From positions 93,075,148-93,139,147 of the forward strand of contig NC_061118.1 in the NCBI RefSeq assembly GCF_002878395.1: a stretch of 64,000 nucleotides of DNA, given 5' to 3'. Shown here in pieces: positions 22,213 through 34,016 of this stretch. The translations under genes were made by a program, and so were the position numbers. Source of the DNA: Capsicum annuum. Lineage: Eukaryota; Streptophyta; Magnoliopsida; Solanales; Solanaceae. Each line of letters begins with the position of its first letter. Position 1 is the first letter of the stretch. The notes under the pieces are model-generated. The model had not been told where the DNA came from, did not search any database, and saw nothing but the letters and a program-made list of their open reading frames with translations.

Positions 22213-23350
22213 ATGACTCCAAAAAAAGACAAACAAAAGAAAAATAGGAATCCATCCAGCTCCTCAGCCTATTTCGGTAGATCCCCTGGATGAGCATGTC
22301 TCCCATGCACAATTTAGAGCTGCGTTCACCAAACTAGCCTATTTCATAGCATCTCAGAATGAATGGCCAGCTGCTGTTCAGGCCAACCTAGTGTTCAATA
22401 CTACTGTAGTTAGGATTCGGGACTTCTCCTAAATGAATCTTCTCCTATTCTATGGATCTAAGCCCAAAGGAGATCCATAAGAGTTCGTCGATCAGGTTCA
22501 GAAAGTCACATATAACATGGGAGTGACTTCTAGTGAGAGTGCAGAGTATGCTACCTATCAGCTACAAGATATAGCCCATACATAGTTTAAGGAGTGGAAG
22601 GTAGATAGGGGCACATATGCCGAGCCCATAGAATAGAAAGAGTTTGCTACTGTCTTTCTAGATAGATTCTTTTCCTTAATGCTAAGAGTAGCCTAGGTGT
22701 TAGAATTCATCAATTTTAGGCAAGGAAACATGAATGTTAAAGAGTATTCCCTTAAGCTTACTCAGTTAGCCAGATATGTTCCCCATGTAGTAGCTGACTA
22801 TAGGTCCAAGATGAGCAAGTTCGTGTTGGAGGTGTTAAAGAATGTGGTTAAAGAGTGCAAAACTGTGATGCTAATTAAGGATATAGATATAACTAGGATC
22901 ATAGTCCATGCTCATTAGATTAAAGAAGCTAAGAATTAGGAGAGAGAGGGATACAAAGAGGTTAGAATAGGTAGCTTCAATTTTACTCAGCCTAATTCAG
23001 AAGGCGGTAACTATTCTCAATTCTAAAAATCATTAGTTCCAGCTCCGTCCTCAGCCAGTACTCCAGTCCCTAAGTTTAGAGCTAGTAACAAAGATAGGGC
23101 GCTAGGCTCTAAATCTCAGGGTAGTGTCAGCAGGGCTCTAACAAATCCTCTTTGCCAGAAATATGGCAAAAACCATTAGGGTGTCAGCAGAGCTGGCATT
23201 GATGTTTGTTTCGATTATGGAAATTCAAGATATAAAATCAGATATTATCCTCAGTCAGATTCTCTGGGTCAGTATAATCGTTCCTCAGCTCAGTCCGGTC
23301 ACCCGAATCAGCAGGGTGCCACTTCCAGTGCCCCTAATGGGAAACACCAA
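22213..23350 (+). pseudogene. E2 gag remnant
   Basis: The start at 22213 (MTPKKDK) is placed like that of N3 gag, about 220 bp after the primer site. Family text appears in order: DEHVSHAQFRAAFTKLAYF, then IRDFS followed by TAA and MN, then VTYNMGVTSSESAEYATYQL, and the capsid block EFINFRQGNMNVKEYSLKLT (from about 22700) with KMSKFVLEVLKNVVKECKT. The knuckle region (about 23195-23245) reads CFDYGNSRYKIRYYP: only the first Cys survives, and the last position is Tyr, as in N3 and E3. Multiple TAG/TAA stops and frame changes destroy it. Confidence 0.85.
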
Positions 23351-23389
23351 ATAGTATTTATAAACTTCAGTCTAGATAAGATCAGGATA

Positions 23390-23807
23390 GTTTTCCTGAT
23401 GTGGTCACTAGTTTGTTACATATCTTCTATTTACATGTTTATGCCTTATTAGATCCAAGAGATTCTCTATTTTTTGTAACTCCTTATATAACAGTCTATT
23501 TCAAGATCAAACCAGAAGCATTAATAGGACTTTCTCAGTCTCTACTCCAGTAGGTCAGTCTATCATAGCCCAACGGGTATACAGGAATTGTCTGATTATG
23601 ATATCTCAAAAAGTCACTGCAGCAGACTTAGTAGAGTTTTTGATGATGGATTTAGACATCATTATCATCATGGATTGGCTCTATTCATGCTATGCCTCAG
23701 TTTATTGTAGAAATAGAACTATTCATTTTTAGTTTCCAAATGAACAAATCCTTGAATGGAGGGGTAGTACCACAGTTCTTAAGGGTCAGTTAATTTTATA
23801 CCTTAGA
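23390..23807 (+). pseudogene. E2 pol: aspartic protease
   Basis: YALLDPRDSLFFVTPYI (about 23440-23490) matches the protease active site ALLDPGATLSFVTPYVA. The catalytic Asp is kept, but the following Gly-Ala reads Arg-Asp, which would abolish activity. Later pieces in shifted frames correspond to the SPTGIQE and GMDWL-type blocks. Frameshifts run throughout. Confidence 0.75.
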
Positions 23808-24720
23808 GTGAGAAGAATGATATCCAAGGGATGTGGCTATTATCTCATGCGTGTTAAAGACTCAAGTTTAAAGACTCCTAGTAATGAGTTAGTTCTAGTA
23901 GCAAATGAATTCCCAGATATGTTTCCCGAAGATCTTCCTAGAGTTCCTCCCGAAAGGGAAATTGACTTTGGAATAGACCTTCTTCGAGATACTCAGCGTA
24001 TTTCTATTTCTCTATATGAAATAGCTCTACATGAACTCAAAGAGTTGAAAGAGAAGTTAAGGGACCTTTTAGATAAGGGGTTTATTAGACCCAATGTGTC
24101 CCCATGAGGTGCACCAGTCTTACTCGTGCATAATAAAGATGATTCTCTTAGAACATATATAGACTACCGTTAGTTGAACAACGTCACAGTCAAGAATAAA
24201 TGCCCACTTCCTAGAATTGATGGCTTGTTTGACCAACTTTAGGACGCCAGTTATTTTTCTAAGATAGACTTCAGAGGGTATCATTAGCTTAGAGTAAGAG
24301 AATGTAAAATTCTGAAAACAGCTTTACGAACTCGATATGGCTACTTTAAATTTCTACTCAAGACTTTGGTCTCACTAATACCCCAGTAGCCTTCATGGAC
24401 TTAATGAATCATGTGTTTAAGAAGTACTTGGATATGTTCATTATAAGTATTCATTGATGATATTCTTGTCTATTCCTGTAGCAAAAATGATCACGTAGAT
24501 CACCTCAGAATTATACTTCAGACTCTCAGAGCCCATTAGTTGTTCGCCAAATTCAGTAAGTGCAAATATTGGCTAAGGTCAGTAGCATTCCTTGGTCATA
24601 TTATTTCTAGTGATGTCATTAGAGTTGATCCTTAAAAGAATGAGACGGTAAGAAACTGGCCTAGACCCATTTCTCCATCAGATATTAGGAGCTTCTTGGG
24701 TTAAGCTCGCTATTTGTTGA
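23808..24720 (+). pseudogene. E2 pol: reverse transcriptase
   Basis: An open stretch of 99 residues at 23808-24107 carries the RT entry: ANEFPDMFPEDLPRVPPERE, IDFGIDLLRDTQRIS, LKELKEKLRDLLDKGFIRP. After a TGA, APVLLVHNKDDSLRTYIDYR and VKNKCPLPRIDGLFDQL give the fingers and palm. The catalytic box FIDDIL is at 24450-24467, and DHVDHLRIILQTLRAH and [10 protein letters not shown] continue the palm/thumb. It has several stops and at least two frame changes. Order and wording are those of Tekay/Del pol. Confidence 0.88.
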
Positions 24721-24739
24721 AGGGTTCCTATCTACTATA

Positions 24740-25260
24740 TCCCCCATATCTAGATTGACTCAGAAGAAAGTCAAGTTTCAGTGGTCAGATTCTTGCGAGA
24801 AGATTTTTCAAGAGTTGAAGACTCGACTCACCTCAGCCCCAGTTCTGACTGTATCAGATGGTTCAGATGGGTTTCCTATGTATTGTGATACTTTTAGAGT
24901 AGGTTTGGGTTGTGTCCTAATATAGAGAGGCAAGGTCATACCCTATACTTCAAGACAACTTAAGCCTCATGAGAAGAATTATCCTACCCATGATCTTGAG
25001 TTAGCAACTGTAGTGTTTGCCTTAAAGATTTGGAGACACTATATATATGAGGTGCATGTTGATGAGTTCATAGATCACAAAAGCTTAAAGCATGTGTTCT
25101 CTCAAAAAGATTTAATTTGCATCCGAGAAGGTGGTTAAAGTTGTTGAAATATTATGACATGAGTATTTTGTATCATCCAAGCAAGGCCAATATAGCGGAT
25201 GATTCTCTCAGTAGGTTGTTTATGGGTAGTGTTTCTCATATTAAGAGTGGTAAGAAGAAA
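24740..25260 (+). pseudogene. E2 pol: RNase H remnant
   Basis: Badly frameshifted, but the pieces line up with the E1 block at 3743-4189: a QKKVKFQWSD-like segment near 24762, LTSAPVLTVSDGSDGF near 24829, a degraded [18 protein letters not shown] near 24951, and the region equivalent to DHKSLKHVF near 25074-25100. This is enough to place the domain but not to support function. Confidence 0.7.
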
Positions 25261-25479
25261 TTAACTTAGGAAGTTCATTATCTCTACCGACTAGATGCCT
25301 TCTTAGTCGATTCAGTAGAGGGCAGTGTGTAGGTGCAGTATAGTTTATAATCATCTCTGGTTTCTGAAGTAAAGGAAAAGTAGGATAGAGATCGTATTCT
25401 AGTTAAGTTGAAAGCATCAGTAGGAGATCAGAAAATAGAGTTTTTCTCCCAAAGGAGAGATGGTGTATTGCGTAGCTAG

Positions 25480-26600
25480 GGTTGGTTATGCATGCCAAGT
25501 GTAGATGACTTAAGGAAATGAACTCTTGCCGAAGCACATGGTGCGCGTTACTCTATTCATCTAGGGGCCACTAAGATATACCGCAATTTGTGGGAGATCT
25601 ATTAGTGGAGTGGAATGTAGAGGGATATTTCAGAGTTTGTAGCTAAGTGGTCTATGTGTCAGTAGGTTAAGATTGACCACAGAAGCCTAGTGGGTCCATG
25701 CAGGAGTTTAGTATTCCCTCATGAAAATGGGAAGAAGTGAACATGGACTTTGTGATGGGTTTGACTCGTACTCATCATCAGCATGATTCGATTTGGGTTA
25801 TCGTAGATAGGATGACCAAATCCGCTCATTTCTTGCTAGTCCATACTTTCTATTCGGCCAAGGACTGCACCAAACTATATATTAAGGAGTTGTTCAAGTT
25901 ACACGGAGTCCCAGTATCCATTATTTCAGATAGAGGTACGCAGTTTACCTCTCATTTTTAGAAAGCATTCCAGAAGCGTCTTGGTACCCAAGTTTAACTT
26001 AGTATAACTTTTCATCCTAGACAGATGGTCAAGAAGAAAGGAACATTTAGACTCTAGAAGATATGTTAAAAGCGTGCATTATTGATTTTAAGGATAGTTG
26101 GGATGACCACTTGCCTTTGATCGAATTTGCATGTAATAACAAATATCATTCCAGTATTCAGATTGCTCCATTTGAGGATCTTTATGGTAGGAGATATAGA
26201 TCTCCAATTGGTTGGTTCGAGGTAGGTTAGGCTGTAGTTGTAGGGCCTAACATAGAGTTTGATGCGTTAGAGAAGGTTCAGTTGATCAGAGAAAGGCTTA
26301 GGGCTGCCCAGAGCCGACAAAAATCATATACAGATGTGAGGAGAAAATATCTAGAGTTTGAGATCGGTGATTATGTGTTCTTAAAAATCTCTCCCATGAA
26401 GGAGGTAAAGAGGTTTGGCAAGAAGGGAAAGCTCAGTCCCTGATATGTCGGTCCTTATAAAATTTTCAATCATTTAGGAAAGGTAGCTTGCGAGCTTGAG
26501 TTGCCTTTAGATCTAGCTTCAGTGCACCCAGTATTTCACGTCTCCTTGCTAAGGAAATACATTGGTGACCCAGCAGTCATATTCCCTTAGTGGGTGCAGA
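25480..26600 (+). pseudogene. E2 pol: integrase
   Basis: The zinc region reads EAHGARYSIHLGATKIYRNL, then MCQ, TAG, VKIDHR. The core is an open 74-residue stretch (25737-25961): [35 protein letters not shown] and [14 protein letters not shown], with the first two Asp of the DDE triad. The RSPIGWFEV block is near 26200, and the GPY/F module near 26430-26560 (YVGPYKIF, HPVFHVSLLRKYIGDPAVIF). TAG and TAA stops interrupt it repeatedly. Confidence 0.88.
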
Positions 26601-26627
26601 CATTCAGAATGACCTCTCATTGGAGAT

Positions 26628-26798
26628 GTCCCAATCCAAATCCTCGATCATCAGATTCACAGACTGAGGAACAAAGAAGTTCCCTTGGTCAAAGTTCTTT
26701 GGCTGAATCAGTCCGTTGAGGGAGATACTTGGGAAGTAAAAGCAGATATGCGGACCAAGTCTCCTCACCTCTTCTCCATAAACTCAGAGTTAGATTGA
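26628..26798 (+). pseudogene. E2 pol: chromodomain
   Basis: A full chromodomain-like C-terminus in one frame: VPIQILDHQIHRLRNKEVPL, VKVLWLNQSVEGDTWEVKAD, MRTKSPHLFSINSELD, stop TGA. This is the clearest chromodomain in the window and ties the elements to the Tekay/Del clade. In active elements it targets integration to heterochromatin. It is separated from the integrase GPY part by an in-frame TAG at about 26588 and a frame change. Confidence 0.88.
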
Positions 26799-27069
26799 CA
26801 TAACATTCTTTCTTAGCTTTTCTCAGTTCTCTGTTCAGTTATAGTTACAAACTTGGTATCCAATACCATTGCATATTCAGTTATGTGTTCATGAATCAGT
26901 TCAGTCATGTACTCATGCATCAGATATGCATGTTCAGTATGAAAACTCAGATTATCAGTTATTTCAGTCATGCAATCATGTTTCAGTTGTGCATGTTTAG
27001 TGTGTAAGTTCAGTCCATCAGTATTTAAACAGTCTCATTCGAGGACTAATATTCTAAAAGGGGAGATAT
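26799..27069 (+). other. E2 3' non-coding region and polypurine tract
   Basis: It holds repeated CATGCATCAGATATGCATG-like words (about 26915-26935, with weaker copies nearby) and CAGTTATGYATTC-like runs, then the tract AAAAGGGGAGAT (27056-27067) immediately before the 3' LTR. Similar words occur upstream of the polypurine tracts of N2 and N3. Confidence 0.75.
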
Positions 27070-27936
27070 TGCAATACACCGTATTTCCCTAGCTTAATTT
27101 AACTCTAATTACATGAGTATTTATATATAAAATACTAAAATTTTTCAGTATTTTTCAGTTTAGAGCTTACCAATGTGTAGGAAATTTAGTCAGCTTTCCA
27201 AGATATGAAATTCGCCCGAACCCGATACCCGGCCAAAGTATTAGAGCAATTTTTGTAAAATAGTATGCCAAATGGCACATCACCGTGTCGCAGAGACCAG
27301 AAAAATGGCATTTATAAGTTTCCAGTGAAGTTCCGTTATAATGGCGTGTCGCACCAATGTTCTAGTTGATAATTGTTATTTTCCAGTGAGGGACCGCAAT
27401 CCCTCCGCATCGTGCCAATGGCCATTTTCCCAATTGTCAATTTCTAGTGTGGCAAAATGATACCATCACGTTGCGGCACAAGCCCATTTCACATTCGTCC
27501 CTTTTTAATTAGTATCATCCCTATTCCAATGGCTCACCGTGATGCCACCGCATCTCGGTGGAGGCCAAAATTGGGACCCTTCAGTGAAAAAATTTAATTA
27601 TTCCTTGGGGTAATTTGGTATTTTCCACAGCCCTAATCAATGTCAATCCTTAAAAATCGCTTCAAGAATTTTCAAGAATTAATCTTCTTAGGTTTGTTAA
27701 GTGTTCATTCATGGATTGCTTTCACCCATGGTGTCCAAGAACCATATTTAAACATAGAAGTTTATATATTAATGATTTCTATGATTGAAACTGATTTTAT
27801 TCACGATTCATGATATTATTTGGGTTTCAATCCATGATTTAATTGCAAGTTTCATGACATTGAATAGCATGTGTGATGAATATGAGACTATCTTGATGAA
27901 CTCTTATATTTTATAAATTATTATTGTATCCATGAT
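27070..27936 (+). repeat. E2 3' LTR, first segment
   Basis: It starts TGCAATACACC (from TGTAATACYCC) and aligns with 19562 onward. It is interrupted after ATGAT (27932-27936) by N2. Transition differences from the 5' LTR are frequent. Confidence 0.92.
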
Positions 27937-30900
27937 TGTAATGCCCCGATTTTCTAAACCGAAATGCTACACGATGCTCATGACCCTGAAGGACAACAAG
28001 CTAAACCATGACTGATATCTGTACTTGTAAACTGTAAAATATCTCATAAAATATGCAAAAACATGAACTGTATGACCATAAGGTTCAATACTGATACATA
28101 TCTGAAAAATATGGTATAACAATATAAAAAAGAAACATAAATACTAAAGTCTGAATATCTAATCTAACATCTAGTCTGAAAGCCTCTAACTGAACAAGAT
28201 AAGGAGTTGAAGGGACATGTCCTCAAATAACTCCAACTACTGAAATAAACTGAAAACTGAAATAGAAATGAAATCATCATGTCCTCGAAGGATGAAGACT
28301 CACGTCTAACTCTGACTGCTGATCCTGGAATCTATTACTAATTTGGAGCTCGTGCCTCTCAACCTATGGTGTAACATAAGAGAAACCACCACAGCGCAAA
28401 TGCGTCCGTATGTCTGAATGTACTGAGTATAAGAGTGAGGTAGACTAAATGCAAAGGGTTATATGCATGAAAAATACTAACTGATATGAACATGAGAGTA
28501 CATACATGCATACATAACTGTAACTGAACTTATGGAGATACTGACTAATGAGTCTTAATATTGACAACATGAGTGTACTAATAATGAGATTCTGAAAGAC
28601 TGAGTTTACTGATATGGATATATAAATCACTAACAAGTGATGGATCTGATACTATATTACTGAATACTGGGACACTGATACTATATTACATATAAAGGAA
28701 TGATTGTTTCTGACTATTCAAATTATGAAGAACTGGTCTGATTGACTATATCTGATAGTCCTAAAGCTGAGTACTGATAGCATGAGTTCTGATAACTTTT
28801 GTGATTGATAGCATAAGTGACTGTATCTGACAGTCCATAAATCTAAAGGAAACTATCTGAGTTCAATTCTATTTTTGAGTTGACTGTATCTGACAATCCT
28901 GATATACTGAAATCTGAAGAACTATCTGAGTTCTTACTGAGATTGGGTAGCTATAGCTGACATTCCTGAAATTTGTAATTGAAACTATGGGAAGTAGTTC
29001 TCTAACCGACATGCCCCAAATACGCTATAATAGCTAAGCTGGGGTCCAATCTCTTCCCCGACTAGAGGGGTATCAATACCGCACCACTAGTAAGGACAGC
29101 TGTGAGAATCCTATATTGGCAGGTACTTATTGAGAATGGTGGGAACCCTAAACTGATGGGTTAAGCCACCTCATCAACCCTAATCTGACGGGTTCAGATA
29201 TCTCAACCTATGCTGGCTACATAGTTCTGGAACACATGGATGACTACTAAGAATTACACCCTGAATTGGCGGGTGAGTTCCCATCCTTGGGTTCACTCGG
29301 TACTAACTTCTACTCCCATCTGAAGGACACTGAACTGAATAACTAAGCTGAACTAAATAACTGAACTGAACTAATTAGCTGAACTGATACTAATTAACTG
29401 GACTGATACTAGTGGTATTGTTTTGCAGAGCTAAACTAAGTTTACTGGATTCCAATGACTGATGAAATGTACTGAGTTCTGAGGACTGGTGGGGAGTACT
29501 GAAGTTACTGATATTGACTATGAATACTGACGTTGCTGAGATTACTGAGCTTTGAGTTTACTAAGATCACTAGACTACTGAGATTACTGAGATTTTTGAG
29601 TTTTCCTAAGTCACATGACTGACTGAATTCAATAGATCATGGCTTGACTAAGAATATCATGAAAACATGACATGGCTCTAGGCACACAACTATATTTTTT
29701 GGGTACAAGTACCCCCAGGACTCGATGGAAGTAAACTGACCCAACTTGAATTTCTTGAGTACACGACCATCAATAAAAATCCATAATATATGAGTGGGGG
29801 ATTTCATGAAGTACATGGTCATCATAATATCTATCATGAATAGGAATGCTTGTAATCAAGTCATAAATCTCACATTCTAATATCATGGGCATTCCGACAA
29901 CATATACTATTCATAGCAATCGCATGGAAACCATTCTAGCGTAAGGGAACGACAACATGTAACGTTTAGTTCATATTGTAATGATTTGGGGATATTATAC
30001 TTCATGTATTTGTTCAACATCACAAACATGGTAGGGAAAGCATGGATATATTTTTTGTACATAATTTATATCTTCATTATCATACATGCTTTATACCACA
30101 ACAATAACAACACATAATTTACATGGAACTTCATATTGGAGTGTATAACTAACATGAACTTGTTATTTAGATATCATGAAATCATGTAAATATGAAGTTC
30201 TAACATACTAGGAATTTTATCGAAAACCTTGCATGCATTCATTAAGTCATAGGTGGATTTCATACTTGCATTCTATCAATCCATCTAAAGATCATGTTTT
30301 TCAACTAACAACATAACTTTCATGAGATATATAGTCATGATACTATTATATAGCAAAACAAAAAAGCATGAACATGGGTATGATCATATCACCACAATCA
30401 ACCAAGCTTTTGTATTTTAAAGATTGATTGATGAACTCCACAGACGAAAGGTATACGTGGATAAACACTACGCAGACCTTGGAAGGGAGGATCTTGATGA
30501 TTGACGAAGGAATTTCCTTGAAATTTGATCTTCAAGCTTGATTGTGCAAAACTAATTGTTTTTCTCCTATGATGCTCTTGGATAATGAGAATTGAGATGT
30601 TAATAGGGTTATAGTATGTTGAAAAGCTATATATTTCATAGGGTTAAGTTTAGGGACATGTAAGGAGTGTTAAAAGACTTAATTATCCTTAAAACAACTT
30701 AAGACGGAGTGTTTTTGGCACCTAGAACTAACTTAGGCGGCACCCAAGTGATTACCTAAGCTAGGTTGGGTGGCGCCTAACCAATCGCCTATGTTTGGGT
30801 TGGGTGGCCCTAACCAATTGCCTATCCTTACTGTCTATCACAAAAATGGGCATAACTTTTTGCTCGGGTATTGGATTAAGGCAAAATTGATATCGTTGGA

Positions 30901-31202
30901 AATCTAATTTGATTCTCTACAATTTGGTGGTCTATATCAGACTAAATACCACATTAACATCAATTTATACTCGTTCAAAGATGACCCTTGCAAAATTAAA
31001 CACTAAAACTTGATGGATTTAAAAACTCTTAGCTTGTATTACCTTAAATAACTCATATCAACATGCTTAATGTACCATAAGCTATCTTATTGCTAACATA
31101 CTCAGTGTAAGTCATGCACTAAAATTCTACTCATAGGATAGGAGGTTTCATATGTAGGAAAAATGGTTCATCTTCTAGCTTAAAAACATATGGGGTATTA
31201 TA
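27937..31202 (-). repeat. N2 3' LTR (left copy)
   Basis: 3266 bp. The plus-strand left end is TGTAATGCCCC and the right end GGGGTATTATA (from TATTACA). It contains, read on the minus strand, a TCGAGTCCTGGGGGTAC block with the GGGTAC/GTACCC hairpin (29701-29714), a CTRTGGT/ACCATAG hairpin (28364-28394), and a GCGCCTAACCAAT-type cassette (about 30730-30830). No genes. Confidence 0.9.
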
Positions 31203-31220
31203 GTATCTCCCCCTTGGGAA
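31203..31220 (-). other. N2 polypurine tract (terminal)
   Basis: On the minus strand it reads TTCCCAAGGGGGAGATAC, directly before the 3' LTR, and would prime plus-strand synthesis. It is nearly identical to the N3 tract at 55566-55580. Confidence 0.85.
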
Positions 31221-31944
31221 CATTCATTCTCGAATCAAAATTAACTGAGGTGGAAGAGATGATAAGATGAAGTACGTGCAAGAAATACACTACTGAAACA
31301 TGGGTTCATAACTGGCATGAATGAAAGCTGAGCACAACATACTAAACTTGCATATTTGATGCATGGGAAGCTGATTCATGAATATAAGACTGAGGATTCT
31401 ACTAAAGTGAGTTTTATCACAATGGGAATGCATATTTGATACACAACTGAAAGGTTGATTCCATGCATATCCGATACATGATTATATGACTGACATGATA
31501 CGTGAATGCATGACTGAAAGTACTGATGAGATGATCATGCATATCTGATGCATGAATTCATGACTAAACTTACTCATGAACATGCAATGGTAAAGGTATC
31601 AAGTTTGAATTGAAAATTGAGCATTGAACTGAAGACCAAGTTTGGCACTAAAATATGAACATGAGAATGAGTAAGTTTAAGGAAAACTATTACCTTGAAC
31701 TGATAATACCAATAAGTTTGAGATTAATTACTCCATATGTATGATCGGAAACATGAGAACATAACTAAGTCTAGGATGTGGTAGATATACTGAATATCAT
31801 GAACTAAATTGAATCTTGAAAACATGGCATACGACTGAAGTTGGAGCTTAAGGGTTATCTTATGAGTACCTCTTCTCTGAACTGGATTCATCAAAAGAAA
31901 AGAGAGCAGCATGTTTATGTCATAAAAGTTTTGGGGGTATGATG

Positions 31945-31970
31945 TATCTCCCCCTTGGGACACTATGTCC
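31945..31970 (-). other. N2 second, upstream polypurine tract with hairpin
   Basis: On the minus strand: GGACATAGTGTCC (perfect 5-bp stem, 3-nt loop), immediately followed by CAAGGGGGAGATA. It lies about 740 bp upstream of the terminal tract. N3 has the same arrangement at 54905-54930. It may be a duplicated tract or a second plus-strand primer. Confidence 0.7.
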
Positions 31971-33989
31971 CTCAAAGAATACTGAATTGGATGAGCTAGT
32001 GAGGGATATTGAGGCGATGTGCAAGACACCTAGGAAATGAGTCATAACTGAATAGCTAGGATCTGAAACTGAGATATGATACATGAACCGAGCTAAACAG
32101 GAGTGCATAAATACACTAACTTATCTGATTAACTGAATAACTGATAGCTAAATACTGGATCTACAAAGCTAAACTGTACTTAGTCTAAATAGCTAGGCTG
32201 AGATTTTTTCGAGTTTTATGCATAGGAGATAAGGACTAACTGAGTAGAATGAGGTATCTGAGCATGGATTTATAAAGTCTGTATTATTTTCGAATGCGAG
32301 ACCAAGCGTACGACATGACTCTGAGGTATTCTATAAACTGGGGTACTAAAACACTGATAACGAGTACTGACAACCCAAATGCTATGGTAAAGCATGTCTA
32401 GAATTGAAATGAGTTTCAAATCTGGTTATTGAACTGAAAATGATATTATAGCTAATCCTACAGCTAGTACAGAAGTACTGAATTCAAGGACTGAACACTA
32501 ATCACTGAGTTTTGGATACTGAAACTATAATTGAGTTGGCAACTGAGTTGTTTTTATGGCTACATACTGGGGACTGACATAAGTCAAGGATCTAAATGTA
32601 CACTTACACTTTATAGTTTCCCAACTTCTAAATACTACCTCTTTCTAGATGTTTACTTACATATTTATCATAACATTCAAGCCTATCTTCATAACTACAC
32701 CCTCGTGCAAAGTAAGCATGCAACAATCTTATCTTATCTAAACAACTGCTCATCACTACACTGTTCCATAAGGAGAGCTAACTGGAGGAGTAAATCAAGA
32801 GGACCTGAAACATGAATAGATACAAACTAAACTTGACACATGACTGAAACTTGAGGAATAAAATATCAATATTTTGGATTTACGAATAAGGTCTGAACTG
32901 AGGATATACATGACATAGTCTAAATATATCTAATCTGTAGGGGCATAGTATGAGTCATGGAAGCTAAGTACACTGGAAAGCATGCTATGAGTACATGATT
33001 CATGAGTTGCATGACCTGAGTCTAGATTTTTTGTACTTGTGGGACATAATTCATAATACTGAGGAAGCTGGAACTGAACCCCTTATATTGGGAACTAAAG
33101 GCGCACATAATCCCATGGAAAGTGTGTGAAAGTAGATTATTATCATGGAATATGACTCGTACTGTGGATTAAAAGGGAATTCTTATGCTAGGAATTAAAT
33201 TCATACATGATTATAGTTCGTGACCATAGAGTTGGTATGCAATGCTTGAGTTGGTTTCATGATAGCTGAAGTGAAAAACTCTGCACTAAGATAAGAATGG
33301 GTCTTGAATTGTCTTCCCTTACTGCTTTCTATACATACTGGCTCTACTATTGAAATCTGAGGGCTTGGCTTAGGTACTTGATCTACCATCACATACCTAC
33401 ATTATGTTCAACACCTGTCTGTCTTACTAAACACATCATCTAATTCTGTTTCCTCATATACTACTGATATCACATTCACACCTTCATGCTTAATTTTGAG
33501 TCAATAAACTTAAGTGTTTATCTCGTACTATTCAAGCCTACTGACCTAATCCCTATGAATACATAATCTGATTAAATAGAATAATACTCTCCCAACTCTA
33601 CTACTGTTAAACTTCTGGGTTCAAGAATGAGTTCTCATGATCATGAATAAAATCTGTACGACCTGGGAATAATAATGAACTGATGGGATACTATTTGAGT
33701 ATGTTGCTAATCTTATAACTGACTGTAGGGACTGTCTGAGAAAGCCCTATCTTTAGGACTTAGAACTTCACTATTTCTATTACCTTGAAAGTAAGGTAAA
33801 GTAAACATGAGGGGTGCATGATATGAATCTACATGGTTTTCTTAAAGAAACTTGCTATAGCACGATCTTGAGACATGAAAGAAGGGAAACTGTTCCTAAA
33901 ACGTCTCATATCCTCATGCACATAAGTGTGGTGCACAACACGCTCATGTACTAGACTACTTGATGCAGCTTTCAGACTTCCTAGGACAC

Positions 33990-34016
33990 TGTTGAACCTG
34001 GCTTTTATACCAAGTT
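33990..34016 (-). other. N2 primer-binding site
   Basis: On the minus strand AACTTGGTATAAAAGCCAGG follows the 5' LTR end. It resembles TTGGTATCAGAGCC with changes, and is the same position and lead-in (AACTTGGTA) as in the related elements. Confidence 0.75.

Larger units (their letters stand above)
31203..34016 (-). other. N2 internal region, non-coding
   Basis: From the minus-strand 5' side: primer site (about 33996-34016), a leader that matches N3's (for example GTCCTAGGAAGTCTGAAAGC, GAACAGTTTCCCTTCTTTCA), then about 1.9 kb without recognisable proteins (about 31980-33850), then a 3' region homologous to N3's 3' region, with two polypurine tracts. Short reading frames (for example 32029-31724, 101 codons) run across the upstream tract and are not known proteins. 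Direct words such as GCATATSTGATGCATG recur at about 31350-31560. Confidence 0.8.

Noticed and set aside
27937..31202. Many short frames in LTRs read as small genes
   Set aside because: They are not kept between the two LTR copies of the same element and match no family.
31724..32108. Overlapping minus-strand frames as genes of N2
   Set aside because: They run over the upstream polypurine tract; the homologous stretch of N3 has stops in that frame, so there is no shared protein.
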